NCBI GenBank assembly: GCA_964510495.1
Contig: CAZECR010000010.1
Location: forward strand, 1 to 31,637
DNA: 31,637 bases
Reading direction: 5' to 3'
Source of the DNA: CAZECR01 sp964510495
GTDB taxonomy: Bacteria > Patescibacteriota > Patescibacteriia > Magasanikbacterales > GWA2-37-8
Below are positions 7,271 to 14,735 of the stretch, piece after piece (within the stretch, counting starts at the first letter, position 1; each line of letters starts with the position of its first letter). The notes under the pieces were generated by a model. It was not told the DNA's origin. It made no database searches and was given only the letters and a program-made list of their open reading frames with translations. The position numbers and the translations under genes were made by a program.

Positions 7271-10105
7271 TTATTTTTTGGCCAAAAATTTCTGATGCTC
7301 AGCGCTATTCACCATACCACAACGTTTATATTTGACCCCACTTCCACAGAAACACACATCGTTGCGTCCGATCGTTTCTCCAGTTTCATTTTTTGGTTCG
7401 CGGTTAACAGCGCTCGCTACTTCGCCGCCCATAGTTTTTTCAGCACCTTGAAACTGCATGTTGTTTGCCGCCATTATACTTGGCGCAAGTTCAATGCCAA
7501 TACTTACTTTAAAGATAGTGTAGACCACTTCTTTTTGAATCAGGCTCAGAAGCTCATTGAACATGCGGAAGGTTTCTTTTTTGTATTCTACGAGTGGATC
7601 ACGCTGACCATAGCCGCGCAGTCCAATACCAGTACGCAGATAATCTACCGCAACCAAATGTTCAATCCAAAGGTTATCAATAGAGCGCAGGAGCATTTGT
7701 TTTTCGATTTCTAAAACAAATTCAGGCTTTCCGGCTTTTTTGACCAAAAGATCTTCGTATTTTTGTTTTGCCAAATCAGTCAAAAAGGTAATCACGCGTG
7801 TACGCTCTTCAACCGCTTCTAACTTTTGCTCACCCCACGAGCCAAATTTCAAGAGCGCTTCTTTTTCTTCGGCAGAGAATGGGAAAATAGTTGCCGCAGT
7901 CTGGTAAATTTCCTGCATCTGCCAATCGTGCTTGTCTTCCGCATTGGTATGGAACGAAACCAACTGTTCAATTTCGCTTTCAATCATTTGGAAAATACGC
8001 TGACGCAAAGCTGCTTCGCCGCTTACCACAGGTTCTGCGGCAGCGTCGCTCGAAACTGGTGCAGTAGCAACCACTCCTGCTAAACGATCTTTTTCCTGTT
8101 TATAACTTTGCAAAATCTGATAGCGCATGCCGTAGATAACTTCACGGTGACGATTCAATACATCATCATACTCAAGCAAATTTTTGCGCGTATCAAAATG
8201 GAAACCTTCCACTTTGCGCTGGGCAGATTCGATAAGACGGGTAATGGTATTTTGTTCAATCGGCATATCATCCGGCACGCGCAGTGCATCCATAGCGCGC
8301 TTGAGGCGCTCTCCTGCAAAAATACGCATGAGATCGTCGTCAGTTGAAAGATAGAATTGTGTTTCACCCGGGTCACCTTGGCGACCAGAGCGTCCCCGAA
8401 GCTGGTTATCAATACGGCGCGATTCGTGGCGTTCGGTACCAATAACGAACAAGCCTCCCCCACTACGTGCTTTTTCGGCCATTTCTTTTTCTGGCGGGTT
8501 ACCACCCATAATAATATCAACACCACGTCCGGCCATGTTGGTGGCGAGCGTCGTTGCGCCAGGGCGTCCGGCTTGTGCGACAATTTCACCTTCGCGCTCG
8601 TGATTCTTGGCGTTCAGCATTTGGTACTGCACACCTTCTTGTTCCAAATATACGGCAAGCTGTTCATTTTTCTGAACCGAAATAGTACCAATCAAAACGG
8701 GTTGGCCTTTGTCTTGCAAAAGACGAACTTGTTTCGCAATCGCACGAAATTTAGCGTCTTCTGTTTTATAAATACGATCTGGATGATCGATACGCTGACT
8801 CTTTTTGTTGCTTGGGATAACGACGACTTCGAGTTTATAAATCTTACCAAACTCTTCCGCTTCGGTTACTGCCGTACCCGTCATACCCGAAAGCTTCGTA
8901 TACATGCGGAAATAATTCTGGAACGTAACCGTAGCCATCGTGCGACTTTCGCGCTGAATTTTAACACGCTCTTGAGCTTCAATCGCTTGGTGCAAACCTT
9001 CGCTATAGCGGCGTCCCGGCATTTTGCGGCCAGTAAATTCATCAACAATAACGACTTCACCATTTTCAACAACATAATCGCGATCACGCTGAAAGAGAGC
9101 GCGAGCGCGGAGCGCCTGCTCCACATGGTGTACAGTAGTGATGCCACCTTCGGCATAAATATTTTCAATACCGAGCCACTGCTCCATTTTCTTAATACCT
9201 TCGTCAGTCAGTGTTGCAGAACGAAGTTTTTCGTCTACGGCATAATCATCGTTTTTAGTAAGCTGTGCAACGAGATCGGAAAAACGATAATACATATCCG
9301 CGGCTTCTTCAGCTGGAGCCGAAATAATAAGCGGTGTGCGCGCTTCATCAATCAAAATCGAATCAACTTCGTCGACAATAGCAAAATACAAATCGCGCTG
9401 CGCGCGGTCGTCGAGCGACTGCACCATATTGTCGCGCAAATAATCAAAACCGAATTCATTATTAGTTCCATACGTTATGTCGCACTGGTACGCCGCAGGA
9501 CGCGAACAGGCATCCAAATAATCGTACTCAACTTTAAACATTCCTTTTTGATCACGCTCTGTGTCTTCGGTGCTGCCTTCAGCCAAAGCCGGAGTTGCTT
9601 TAGCAAGGGCGTTATAACGATACGAAACCAGCTGATTCTGGATAATCCCAACACTGAGTCCCAAGAAATCATAGATCTGACCCATCCAGACCGCGTCACG
9701 TTTAGCGAGATAATCATTAACCGTAACCACGTGCACGCCTTTACCGGCGAGCGCATTCAAATAGACAGGCAATGTTCCAGTCAACGTCTTACCTTCCCCC
9801 GTGTGCATTTCCGCGATGTTACCGCGGTGCAGCGCAATACCACCAATCAATTGTGAATCAAAGTGACGCATGCCCGTGAGGCGCTTAGATGCTTCACGAA
9901 CTACAGCAAAAGCTTCGGGCAAAATATCATCAAGCGTTTCGCCTTTCGCCAAACGCGCTTTAAACTCCGGGGTTTTGGCCTGGAGCTCGGTGTTTGAAAG
10001 CGGCACGAGCGATGCTTCAAGATCATTAATTTTTTGAACTAATGGTTGTAATTCCTTGAGCACTTTGGCATTCGGATCGCCAAAAATTTTCGTTAAAAAA
10101 GACAT
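7271..10105 (-). CDS. secA: Protein translocase ATPase SecA
   Basis: 944 residues with all SecA landmarks: Walker A region EMHTGEGKTL (about 99-108), VVTVNDYLAKRDA, ITYGTNNEFGFDYLRDNM, the DEVDSILIDEARTPLIIS Walker B, the preprotein cross-linking region, GRSGRQGDPGETQFYLS in the second motor domain, and the helical scaffold (LEYDDVLNRHREVIYGMR). It ends in a SEC-C type tail, NDVCFCGSGVKYKRCG. That tail normally has CxCx8C followed by His or Cys; here the fourth position is Gly, so one zinc ligand is missing. A modest insertion (GSTEDTERDQKG) precedes the conserved ACSRPAAYQCDITYG stretch. SecA drives preproteins through SecYEG. It is the first gene of a two-gene unit with the EVE protein. Confidence 0.97.
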   Translation of the reverse strand: MSFLTKIFGDPNAKVLKELQPLVQKINDLEASLVPLSNTELQAKTPEFKARLAKGETLDDILPEAFAVVREASKRLTGMRHFDSQLIGGIALHRGNIAEMHTGEGKTLTGTLPVYLNALAGKGVHVVTVNDYLAKRDAVWMGQIYDFLGLSVGIIQNQLVSYRYNALAKATPALAEGSTEDTERDQKGMFKVEYDYLDACSRPAAYQCDITYGTNNEFGFDYLRDNMVQSLDDRAQRDLYFAIVDEVDSILIDEARTPLIISAPAEEAADMYYRFSDLVAQLTKNDDYAVDEKLRSATLTDEGIKKMEQWLGIENIYAEGGITTVHHVEQALRARALFQRDRDYVVENGEVVIVDEFTGRKMPGRRYSEGLHQAIEAQERVKIQRESRTMATVTFQNYFRMYTKLSGMTGTAVTEAEEFGKIYKLEVVVIPSNKKSQRIDHPDRIYKTEDAKFRAIAKQVRLLQDKGQPVLIGTISVQKNEQLAVYLEQEGVQYQMLNAKNHEREGEIVAQAGRPGATTLATNMAGRGVDIIMGGNPPEKEMAEKARSGGGLFVIGTERHESRRIDNQLRGRSGRQGDPGETQFYLSTDDDLMRIFAGERLKRAMDALRVPDDMPIEQNTITRLIESAQRKVEGFHFDTRKNLLEYDDVLNRHREVIYGMRYQILQSYKQEKDRLAGVVATAPVSSDAAAEPVVSGEAALRQRIFQMIESEIEQLVSFHTNAEDKHDWQMQEIYQTAATIFPFSAEEKEALLKFGSWGEQKLEAVEERTRVITFLTDLAKQKYEDLLVKKAGKPEFVLEIEKQMLLRSIDNLWIEHLVAVDYLRTGIGLRGYGQRDPLVEYKKETFRMFNELLSLIQKEVVYTIFKVSIGIELAPSIMAANNMQFQGAEKTMGGEVASAVNREPKNETGETIGRNDVCFCGSGVKYKRCGMVNSAEHQKFLAKK

Positions 10106-10138
10106 AGGCAGCTAATCAGCATAGTTAAAATCTAGCTC

Positions 10139-10167
10139 ATTTTATCATTATTCTTCCAAAAAGACAA
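10139..10167 (-). promoter_or_regulatory. Predicted promoter of secA
   Basis: On the minus strand, TTGTCT (10162-10167), 17 bases, TAAAAT (10139-10144), about 35 bases upstream of the secA ATG. The -35 is imperfect. Confidence 0.45.
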
Positions 10168-10182
10168 GGCTTAATCTTAGCC

Positions 10183-10218
10183 AAAAAAAGACCTTTCACT
10201 TAGAAGTAAAAGGTCTTT
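10183..10218 (-). terminator. Intrinsic terminator after the desaturase gene
   Basis: Arms AAAGACCTTT (10187-10196) and AAAGGTCTTT (10209-10218) flank a partly paired inner part. The minus-strand T-run is supplied by the A-run at 10183-10189. It lies just below the stop at 10234. Confidence 0.75.
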
Positions 10219-10233
10219 AAAAGGATGTTTTTG

Positions 10234-10956
10234 TTAGCCCATTCTTTTTTCTGGCGGCTTAGCATGGAATACTTTGGCGATACTGTCAAAAAAACGGAGT
10301 TTTGCCAAGATCGCATTGAGCCAACCGGAGGTAATACAGTAATAGGTCGCAAAAGGTGCGGTATGATGCACCTGGTGATGATCAGGTGACAGAATCAAGC
10401 GATAACGCTGCAAGAACCGCACAAACTGTGGTGGGTTATCTAAATGAGCCCATTTATGAATCTGGTTGGTCAAAAAAACCGATAGAATCAAGAACCAAAT
10501 AACTTCACCGGCAAAAAAGTAAGCAAACGAGCTCATTACAGGCAAAAAGAAGTATACGGGTATTAGAACAAACAAAGATACTAAACAATTAGTTCCATTT
10601 ACTTCCAAAAATTTATGGCGCGTGATTTCCTTTTCGTCAATATGATGCGAGCGGAACGGGCGGATAAAGTTAGGTCCAAAGAAAGGAATCTCTTCATTGC
10701 CAAAGGTATCGCCCAAAAAATGCACGAATCCAGAAAAAAAGTCGGCTAAAATGTAGCCAAAAACAGGTAAAACAAGCCCTAAAATAAGGGTAACAACGGT
10801 AAAATCAAATGCCCCTACCGCTGTAATAAGTTTATAAGCGAAGAGTGTCATAAAAACCGCAAAGACGCTTACGGCGGTAACTTCAATAACACTGTAATAA
10901 CTCGGCCTATTTTTGGTTGAGGGGTCGATATAGGCCGGCTGGTAAGCTTGCTTCAT
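10234..10956 (-). CDS. CarF/TMEM189 (PEDS1)-type lipid desaturase domain protein
   Basis: This 240-residue membrane protein matches the Kua/TMEM189/CarF family by its histidine pattern: DFFSGFVHF (His79), FRSHHID (His104, His105), NQIHKWAH (His167, His171) and SPDHHQVHHTAPF (His193, His197, His198), followed by YYCITSGWLN. Characterised members (animal PEDS1, myxobacterial CarF) introduce the vinyl-ether double bond that makes plasmalogens, using a di-iron site and oxygen. Four hydrophobic helices are visible (about 24-46, 52-72, 125-147, 150-163). It has its own near-consensus promoter inside the 3' end of the upstream dedA gene. No other lipid genes lie nearby. Fold assignment is firm; the substrate is not known. 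Confidence 0.85.
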   Translation of the reverse strand: MKQAYQPAYIDPSTKNRPSYYSVIEVTAVSVFAVFMTLFAYKLITAVGAFDFTVVTLILGLVLPVFGYILADFFSGFVHFLGDTFGNEEIPFFGPNFIRPFRSHHIDEKEITRHKFLEVNGTNCLVSLFVLIPVYFFLPVMSSFAYFFAGEVIWFLILSVFLTNQIHKWAHLDNPPQFVRFLQRYRLILSPDHHQVHHTAPFATYYCITSGWLNAILAKLRFFDSIAKVFHAKPPEKRMG

Positions 10957-10986
10957 ACGTACTAACTAATTAATTGAGAACGAAGT

Positions 10987-11015
10987 ATTGTACCTTAATT
11001 ATAGGCTTTTGTCAA
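10987..11015 (-). promoter_or_regulatory. Near-consensus promoter for the desaturase gene, inside dedA
   Basis: On the minus strand, TTGACA (11010-11015), 17 bases, TACAAT (10987-10992). The -35 lies in the last codons of the upstream DedA gene, allowing separate control of the desaturase. Confidence 0.7.
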
Positions 11016-11622
11016 CCTTTGGGGAGCGCAGACGGTCTTTCACTACATGCCAAACACTCGGAAGGATGGAGGCAATAATTATACCACCAATTACCCAGCC
11101 AATATACCGATCAAAATTTGGAATAACACTCCCTAAGAAATAGGCAGCCGCCGGCAATCCGATTGCCCAGATCGCTCCACCAATAATATTATAGACAACA
11201 AATGAACGATAGCGCATACCCGCAACACCTGCGACAATGGGGGCAAAAGTACGTACGATGGGCATAAACCGCGCCAATACCAATGCTTTTGGTCCATGCA
11301 CTCCGTAGAATTGACTGGCCTTTAGCACATATTCTTTTTTAAAGAGAAGCGAATCTTCTTTGGTAAAAATCTTGGGCCCCACTTTCTTGCCAAAAAAATA
11401 CCCAAAACTATCCCCCAGTGTTGCTCCTAAAAATACAACCAAGATAAGGAGCGGTAAAAATAAATATCCTTGAGAGGCCAAGAATCCGGCGGTAAATAAC
11501 AAACTATCACCCGGGAGAAAGAAGCCAAAAAATAAACCGGACTCAGCAAACGTAATTGCAAATAACCCGAAATAACCGACAGTTTTAATCAGCGTTGGCA
11601 GATCGATTCCAAGATGCTCCAT
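10999..11622 (-). CDS. DedA family membrane protein
   Basis: 207 residues with the DedA (SNARE-associated Golgi protein) signature: FFGFFLPGDSLLFTAGFLA, GDSFGYFFGKKVG, and ARFMPIVRTFAPIVAGVAGM with the conserved Arg and Pro. Several TM helices are predicted. Family members are linked to lipid-carrier (undecaprenyl-phosphate, phospholipid) translocation and membrane homeostasis. It lies upstream of the lipid desaturase on the same strand, which may reflect a shared membrane-lipid role, but the desaturase has its own promoter. Length is normal. Confidence 0.92.
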   Translation of the reverse strand: MEHLGIDLPTLIKTVGYFGLFAITFAESGLFFGFFLPGDSLLFTAGFLASQGYLFLPLLILVVFLGATLGDSFGYFFGKKVGPKIFTKEDSLLFKKEYVLKASQFYGVHGPKALVLARFMPIVRTFAPIVAGVAGMRYRSFVVYNIIGGAIWAIGLPAAAYFLGSVIPNFDRYIGWVIGGIIIASILPSVWHVVKDRLRSPKVDKSL

Positions 11623-11643
11623 ACTAAAAAATTAAGCATCCCC

Positions 11644-11672
11644 AGTATACCTGAAGGGAATATTTTTTTCAA
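11644..11672 (-). promoter_or_regulatory. Predicted promoter of dedA
   Basis: On the minus strand, TTGAAA (11667-11672), 17 bases, TATACT (11644-11649), about 22 bases upstream of the ATG. Confidence 0.6.
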
Positions 11673-11719
11673 ACGCAAGAGCTAAAAATCCATTACACTA
11701 CTAACAGATCTTTACTCTA

Positions 11720-12277
11720 TTATTTATTTAAACGTTTCGCAAAAGCAACCAGCGCTTCAAGTAATTCTTTAATTTTATCTCTGGTATGCTGGTCAGTTAC
11801 TTTGCCGCTCGCGTCAATTTTTTCATGCACAGCGCCCACCATAACTTCCGGACGATTCACGGCGTGCATATTGAGGAACACAAACGTTTGACGCAGATGA
11901 TATTGCGCCCTGGCCGTAGCAACGTTACCACCCGATCCACCCATGATCGCGACCGGTTTATCATCAAAGCTGTTCTGGCCATAGGGGCGAGATGCCCAGT
12001 CAATAGCATTTTTTAAAACGCCAGGAATAGAATAGTTGTATTCGGGAGTTGAAAAAAGCACTGCATCGGCTGCTTTAATTTTCTCTTTAAAAGCCAAAAC
12101 ATCTGCCGGCATATTTTGTTCCATGTCCTGATTGAATAGAGGGAACGTGCCGATGTCGAGTATTTCGAGTTCTACTCCTTCAGGCACCAATTCTTTGGCA
12201 GCATTGAGAAGTGCTTTATTAAAAGAATCTTTGCGCAAACTTCCGGCAATACCGACAATTTTAAGCGGAGTATTCAT
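11720..12277 (-). CDS. NADPH-dependent FMN reductase family protein
   Basis: A 185-residue flavodoxin-like protein with the FMN phosphate loop GSLRKDSFN (about 12-20), the hallmark STPEYNYSIPGVLKNAIDWASR, and GGSGGNVATARAQYHLRQ. Relatives (ChrR, YieF, SsuE-like) reduce FMN, quinones or chromate with NAD(P)H in the cytoplasm. It begins 13 bases after the stop of a hypothetical gene on the same strand, so the two probably form an operon. The exact substrate cannot be told from sequence. Confidence 0.9.
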   Translation of the reverse strand: MNTPLKIVGIAGSLRKDSFNKALLNAAKELVPEGVELEILDIGTFPLFNQDMEQNMPADVLAFKEKIKAADAVLFSTPEYNYSIPGVLKNAIDWASRPYGQNSFDDKPVAIMGGSGGNVATARAQYHLRQTFVFLNMHAVNRPEVMVGAVHEKIDASGKVTDQHTRDKIKELLEALVAFAKRLNK

Positions 12278-12290
12278 ACACTTATAAAAA

Positions 12291-12671
12291 TTAGTTTATT
12301 TCATGCTGTATTTTTTCTATAATTGCTTCAGCAACCTTCTCAGGACCTAGTGGATACAGGGTTTGAACTTCGGGATCATCGAAATAAACATTAAATCGTG
12401 GACGATATGTGGTATAAAATTTTGCACTTTTCTCATTCATTACATCGACACTGTCGTTATCGCTCATTTTCATAATCTCCTGCATAACATACACCTGGGC
12501 CAAATTACGAAGTCGTTGAGCTTCAGCATTTCTTTGTTTTTCCTCGGATGAGACGTTTTTAGATTCCTCTAAAATACGCGCATTTTCCTTTTCACGCCTC
12601 TCGCGTTCTTCAGGAGGCCTATCAGAAAGCGGAATATACTCATCCAAACCTGAAAGGTTTTCTAATGTCAT
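12291..12671 (-). CDS. Hypothetical charged protein
   Basis: The 126-residue product is soluble and highly charged. Its first half (about residues 18-60) is Glu/Arg/Lys-rich and likely helical or coiled-coil. The second half holds FYTTYRPRFNVYFDDPEVQTLYPLGPEKVAEAIIEKIQHEI. No signal peptide, membrane helix or known motif is seen. It precedes the FMN reductase by 13 bases in the same direction. Function unknown. Confidence 0.6.
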   Translation of the reverse strand: MTLENLSGLDEYIPLSDRPPEERERREKENARILEESKNVSSEEKQRNAEAQRLRNLAQVYVMQEIMKMSDNDSVDVMNEKSAKFYTTYRPRFNVYFDDPEVQTLYPLGPEKVAEAIIEKIQHEIN

Positions 12672-12740
12672 AACAGCACAAAAAGTTAAAAATAAGCTTG
12701 CATGATTAGCTTATCATTCTGTTTCAGAAATAGCAAAAAC

Positions 12741-12771
12741 AAAAAGTCGTTCCATCACTGGAACGACTTTT
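12741..12771 (-). terminator. Intrinsic terminator of the cold-shock gene
   Basis: Stem 12742-12754 pairs perfectly with 12759-12771 around a TCAC loop (GTCGTTCCA/TGGAACGAC with A and T ends). It lies just below the cold-shock gene stop. Confidence 0.85.
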
Positions 12772-12786
12772 GTAGAAACTTAGGGC

Positions 12787-12984
12787 TTACGCCAAAGTTA
12801 CGTTTACTGCTTTTGGACCTTTGTCAGACTGAGCGATCTCAAAAGTAACCATTTGACCAACCTGCAAGTCGTTAAACTGCACGCCGTTCAAATCGCTGGA
12901 GTGGAAGAAAACGTCTTTCGATTCTCCTTCAGGAGCGATAAAGCCGAATCCACGGTCTGTTAAGCGTTTGATTGTACCTTTCAT
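12787..12984 (-). CDS. Cold-shock protein (CspA family)
   Basis: A 65-residue single cold-shock domain starting MKGTIKRLTD. RNP1 is RGFGFIAPEG and RNP2 is DVFFHSSDL. Such proteins bind single-stranded RNA and melt secondary structure, helping translation in the cold or in general growth. The ATG at 12984 is chosen because the domain begins there; the longer in-frame start at 13020 would add twelve residues unlike the family. The predicted transcript has a leader of about 87 bases, in keeping with cold-shock mRNAs whose leaders control expression. The gene stands alone between promoter and terminator. Confidence 0.95.
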   Translation of the reverse strand: MKGTIKRLTDRGFGFIAPEGESKDVFFHSSDLNGVQFNDLQVGQMVTFEIAQSDKGPKAVNVTLA

Positions 12985-13077
12985 AGTAGTAAAGATAGGG
13001 TGAATAAAGACATAAGACAATGTGTCCTAGGTAGAAATTCGACGGGATCTCTACTTGAAGACTTCTTAAGTGTTTAT

Positions 13078-13106
13078 ACTATAGCATAAAACGACACTTT
13101 TGTCAA
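13078..13106 (-). promoter_or_regulatory. Consensus promoter of the cold-shock gene
   Basis: On the minus strand, TTGACA (13101-13106), 17 bases, TATAGT (13078-13083). Transcription should start near 13071, giving an untranslated leader of about 87 bases. Confidence 0.75.
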
Positions 13107-13118
13107 CCCCCTTCCACT

Positions 13119-14372
13119 CTAAACCAAGATCAAAACCACTAAAAGACCAATTAAACCGAGGGTTTGGACGATAATATGGGGCCTTTGCTTGCGAATTTCT
13201 ATGGCGACAAGGCTTGCCAGAGAGACAGTAAAGAGGATCAAAAAACCAACGTAGAGACCTCGAGAGAAGGTGAACAAACCAGCTACCACAGGGACACTAC
13301 GTTCAGCTGTAATATACCGCTCAAGCGGGGTTGGAGAAATAATTGCCGGGTTTACCCAAGCAATAGCGTCGCTTAGCTGCTCGCCGTCGGCGCCCTCCAC
13401 AATGATTGTAGGCGGAACAATGACGCGAAAGAGCTCTTGGGGTAGCGTAGCCAGAACGGAGGTGCCTGAAAAAATTCCTGGCATGTCGGTAGGAGCAAGC
13501 AGCACGCTAGTGTCTGGAAACTCAACTCGTGCTTCTTTTACTAAGCCGGTGATTGCAGCAGTAATATGAACTTCCACTCCCCCATCAACTGCCTTCCAGG
13601 TGACGGCCGAATGACTCGGATCGTATTCTAATGTACTGGGCGCAAAAGCAACGGGCGTTGGTAATGCGGGCGCTGGAGCGGCCGCGGGAGCAGGTGCTTT
13701 TTGTGATGTACCGAGGACTGCCGGTGTAGTAGTCGCAAGCGGTATAGCGGCAGCGAGCGCCACTTTCTTATCTGGCACAGTCGCTACAGGTTCGACAGGT
13801 GTAACCGGTGACCCAAAATGCGCTACTGCATAGGCTGTTGGAATATCCGTGTATAAACCACTTACCATACTAGTGCCCAGCTGCATGTAATCACTATCAA
13901 CCAAATTCTTATAATGCGTCGGACTTTTAATCCAGGCAGCCAAAACCTCATCGGCATTAAAAAAACCCATTGCTAAATTTTCGCCAGCAATATGATAGGT
14001 ATAGCCAGCTTGTTTTAAAAAATACGTTAAGCCGTGATTATCAGGGCCAGTATGACTGAAATATTGCTGCGTTGCCATGTCATCCGCCTTGAGTTCAGCC
14101 GAACGATTGAGTGTGTTTTGTGTCTGGAGCGCGGGACGGTCTTTGGTTGCTCTCAGATCGTTTATCAAATGCACCAAACGATTTTGCTCCACAGCCAAGA
14201 CATCGGGGGCCACAAATACCGGAAGTGGCACCAGAAGAACTGCACCAACGATAAAAGCTTTGATGCCAACAAAAAAAAGTGAATACGCTACCGCTCGCTT
14301 GGCATGCAAAATATGCGGATGATAATTGTTCTCCGCATGGGGAATAAAATATTTTTTGAAAGCGCGTTTCAT
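13119..14372 (-). CDS. CAP (SCP/PR1)-domain surface protein
   Basis: A 417-residue protein. A short cytoplasmic N-terminus, FIPHAENNYHPHILHAKRA, resembles those seen in CPR surface proteins, followed by a TM segment (about 30-55). Next is a CAP domain (about 62-190): LVHLINDLRA, LNRSAELKADDMATQQYFSHTGPDNHG, AGENLAMGF, AAWIKSPTHYKNLVD. An Ala/Pro-rich linker and a beta-rich domain follow, and two C-terminal TM helices close the protein. CAP domains occur in secreted proteins of many lineages; their molecular role in bacteria is not settled. It should sit on the outer face of the membrane. A near-consensus promoter lies upstream. Confidence 0.88.
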   Translation of the reverse strand: MKRAFKKYFIPHAENNYHPHILHAKRAVAYSLFFVGIKAFIVGAVLLVPLPVFVAPDVLAVEQNRLVHLINDLRATKDRPALQTQNTLNRSAELKADDMATQQYFSHTGPDNHGLTYFLKQAGYTYHIAGENLAMGFFNADEVLAAWIKSPTHYKNLVDSDYMQLGTSMVSGLYTDIPTAYAVAHFGSPVTPVEPVATVPDKKVALAAAIPLATTTPAVLGTSQKAPAPAAAPAPALPTPVAFAPSTLEYDPSHSAVTWKAVDGGVEVHITAAITGLVKEARVEFPDTSVLLAPTDMPGIFSGTSVLATLPQELFRVIVPPTIIVEGADGEQLSDAIAWVNPAIISPTPLERYITAERSVPVVAGLFTFSRGLYVGFLILFTVSLASLVAIEIRKQRPHIIVQTLGLIGLLVVLILV

Positions 14373-14397
14373 GGCGTTAGTATATACTATTTTTCGG

Positions 14398-14607
14398 TTC
14401 TTCGAAACAGGCGAGTATACCGAGAATTTCCTGTAGTGTCAATCAAATTTTCNNNNNNNNNNNNNNNNNNNNNNNNNNNNNNNNNNNNNNNNNNNNNNNN
14501 NNNNNNNNNNNNNNNNNNNNNNNNNNNNNNNNNNNNNNNNNNNNNNNNNNNNTTCTTCGAAACAGGCGAGTATACCGAGAATTTCCTGTAGTGTCAATCA
14601 AATTTTC
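14398..14607. other. Scaffold gap: two identical 55-bp copies flanking 100 Ns
   Basis: Bases 14398-14452 and 14553-14607 are identical and abut a run of exactly 100 N (14453-14552). This is what results when contigs that end in the same 55-mer are scaffolded without merging the overlap. The true genome probably has one copy and no gap here. The stretch from 14373 to 14735 otherwise holds only the CAP promoter, a palindromic repeat and a terminator. Confidence 0.85.
14414..14442 (-). promoter_or_regulatory. Near-consensus promoter of the CAP-domain gene
   Basis: On the minus strand, TTGACA (14437-14442), 17 bases, TATACT (14414-14419). It lies inside the left copy of the 55-bp overlap; an identical pseudo-copy lies at 14569-14597 beyond the Ns. 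Confidence 0.7.
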
Positions 14608-14650
14608 AGTGAGCAAACTTTCTTTTAAATCAAGGAATACTTAATCAAGG

Positions 14651-14683
14651 GGATTGCTTCGTCGCTCCGCGCCTCGCAATGAC
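14651..14683. repeat. Short interspersed palindromic-type repeat
   Basis: The segment GGATTGCTTCGTCGCTCC and its continuation ending CTCGCAATGAC has complementary ends (ATTGC/GCAAT). From memory it resembles a short imperfect inverted repeat that recurs between genes in many bacterial and metagenomic genomes. Only one copy is in this window, so the repeat status is by recognition. Confidence 0.4.
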
Positions 14684-14719
14684 AAAATAAAAAACAACCA
14701 AAATAAATTAGTTGTTTTT
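14684..14719 (-). terminator. Intrinsic terminator of the sortase/LPVTG operon
   Basis: AAAAACAAC (14690-14698) pairs with GTTGTTTTT (14711-14719). The A-rich run on the left gives the T-tract on the minus strand, just below the stop at 14736. Confidence 0.65.
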
Positions 14720-14735
14720 AAAATAGAAAAATTAA

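Noticed and set aside
8357..9856. Plus-strand open frame of 499 codons
   Set aside because: Entirely antisense to secA, whose motifs are continuous on the minus strand; the frame shows no recognisable domain.
14304..14591. Plus-strand open frame running through the Ns
   Set aside because: It exists only because Ns are read as unknown residues and the overlap is duplicated.
14398..14607. Two 55-bp direct repeats as possible attachment sites of a mobile element
   Set aside because: They directly abut a 100-N gap and the same length recurs at the second gap, so an assembly overlap explains both; no integrase or transposase is present.
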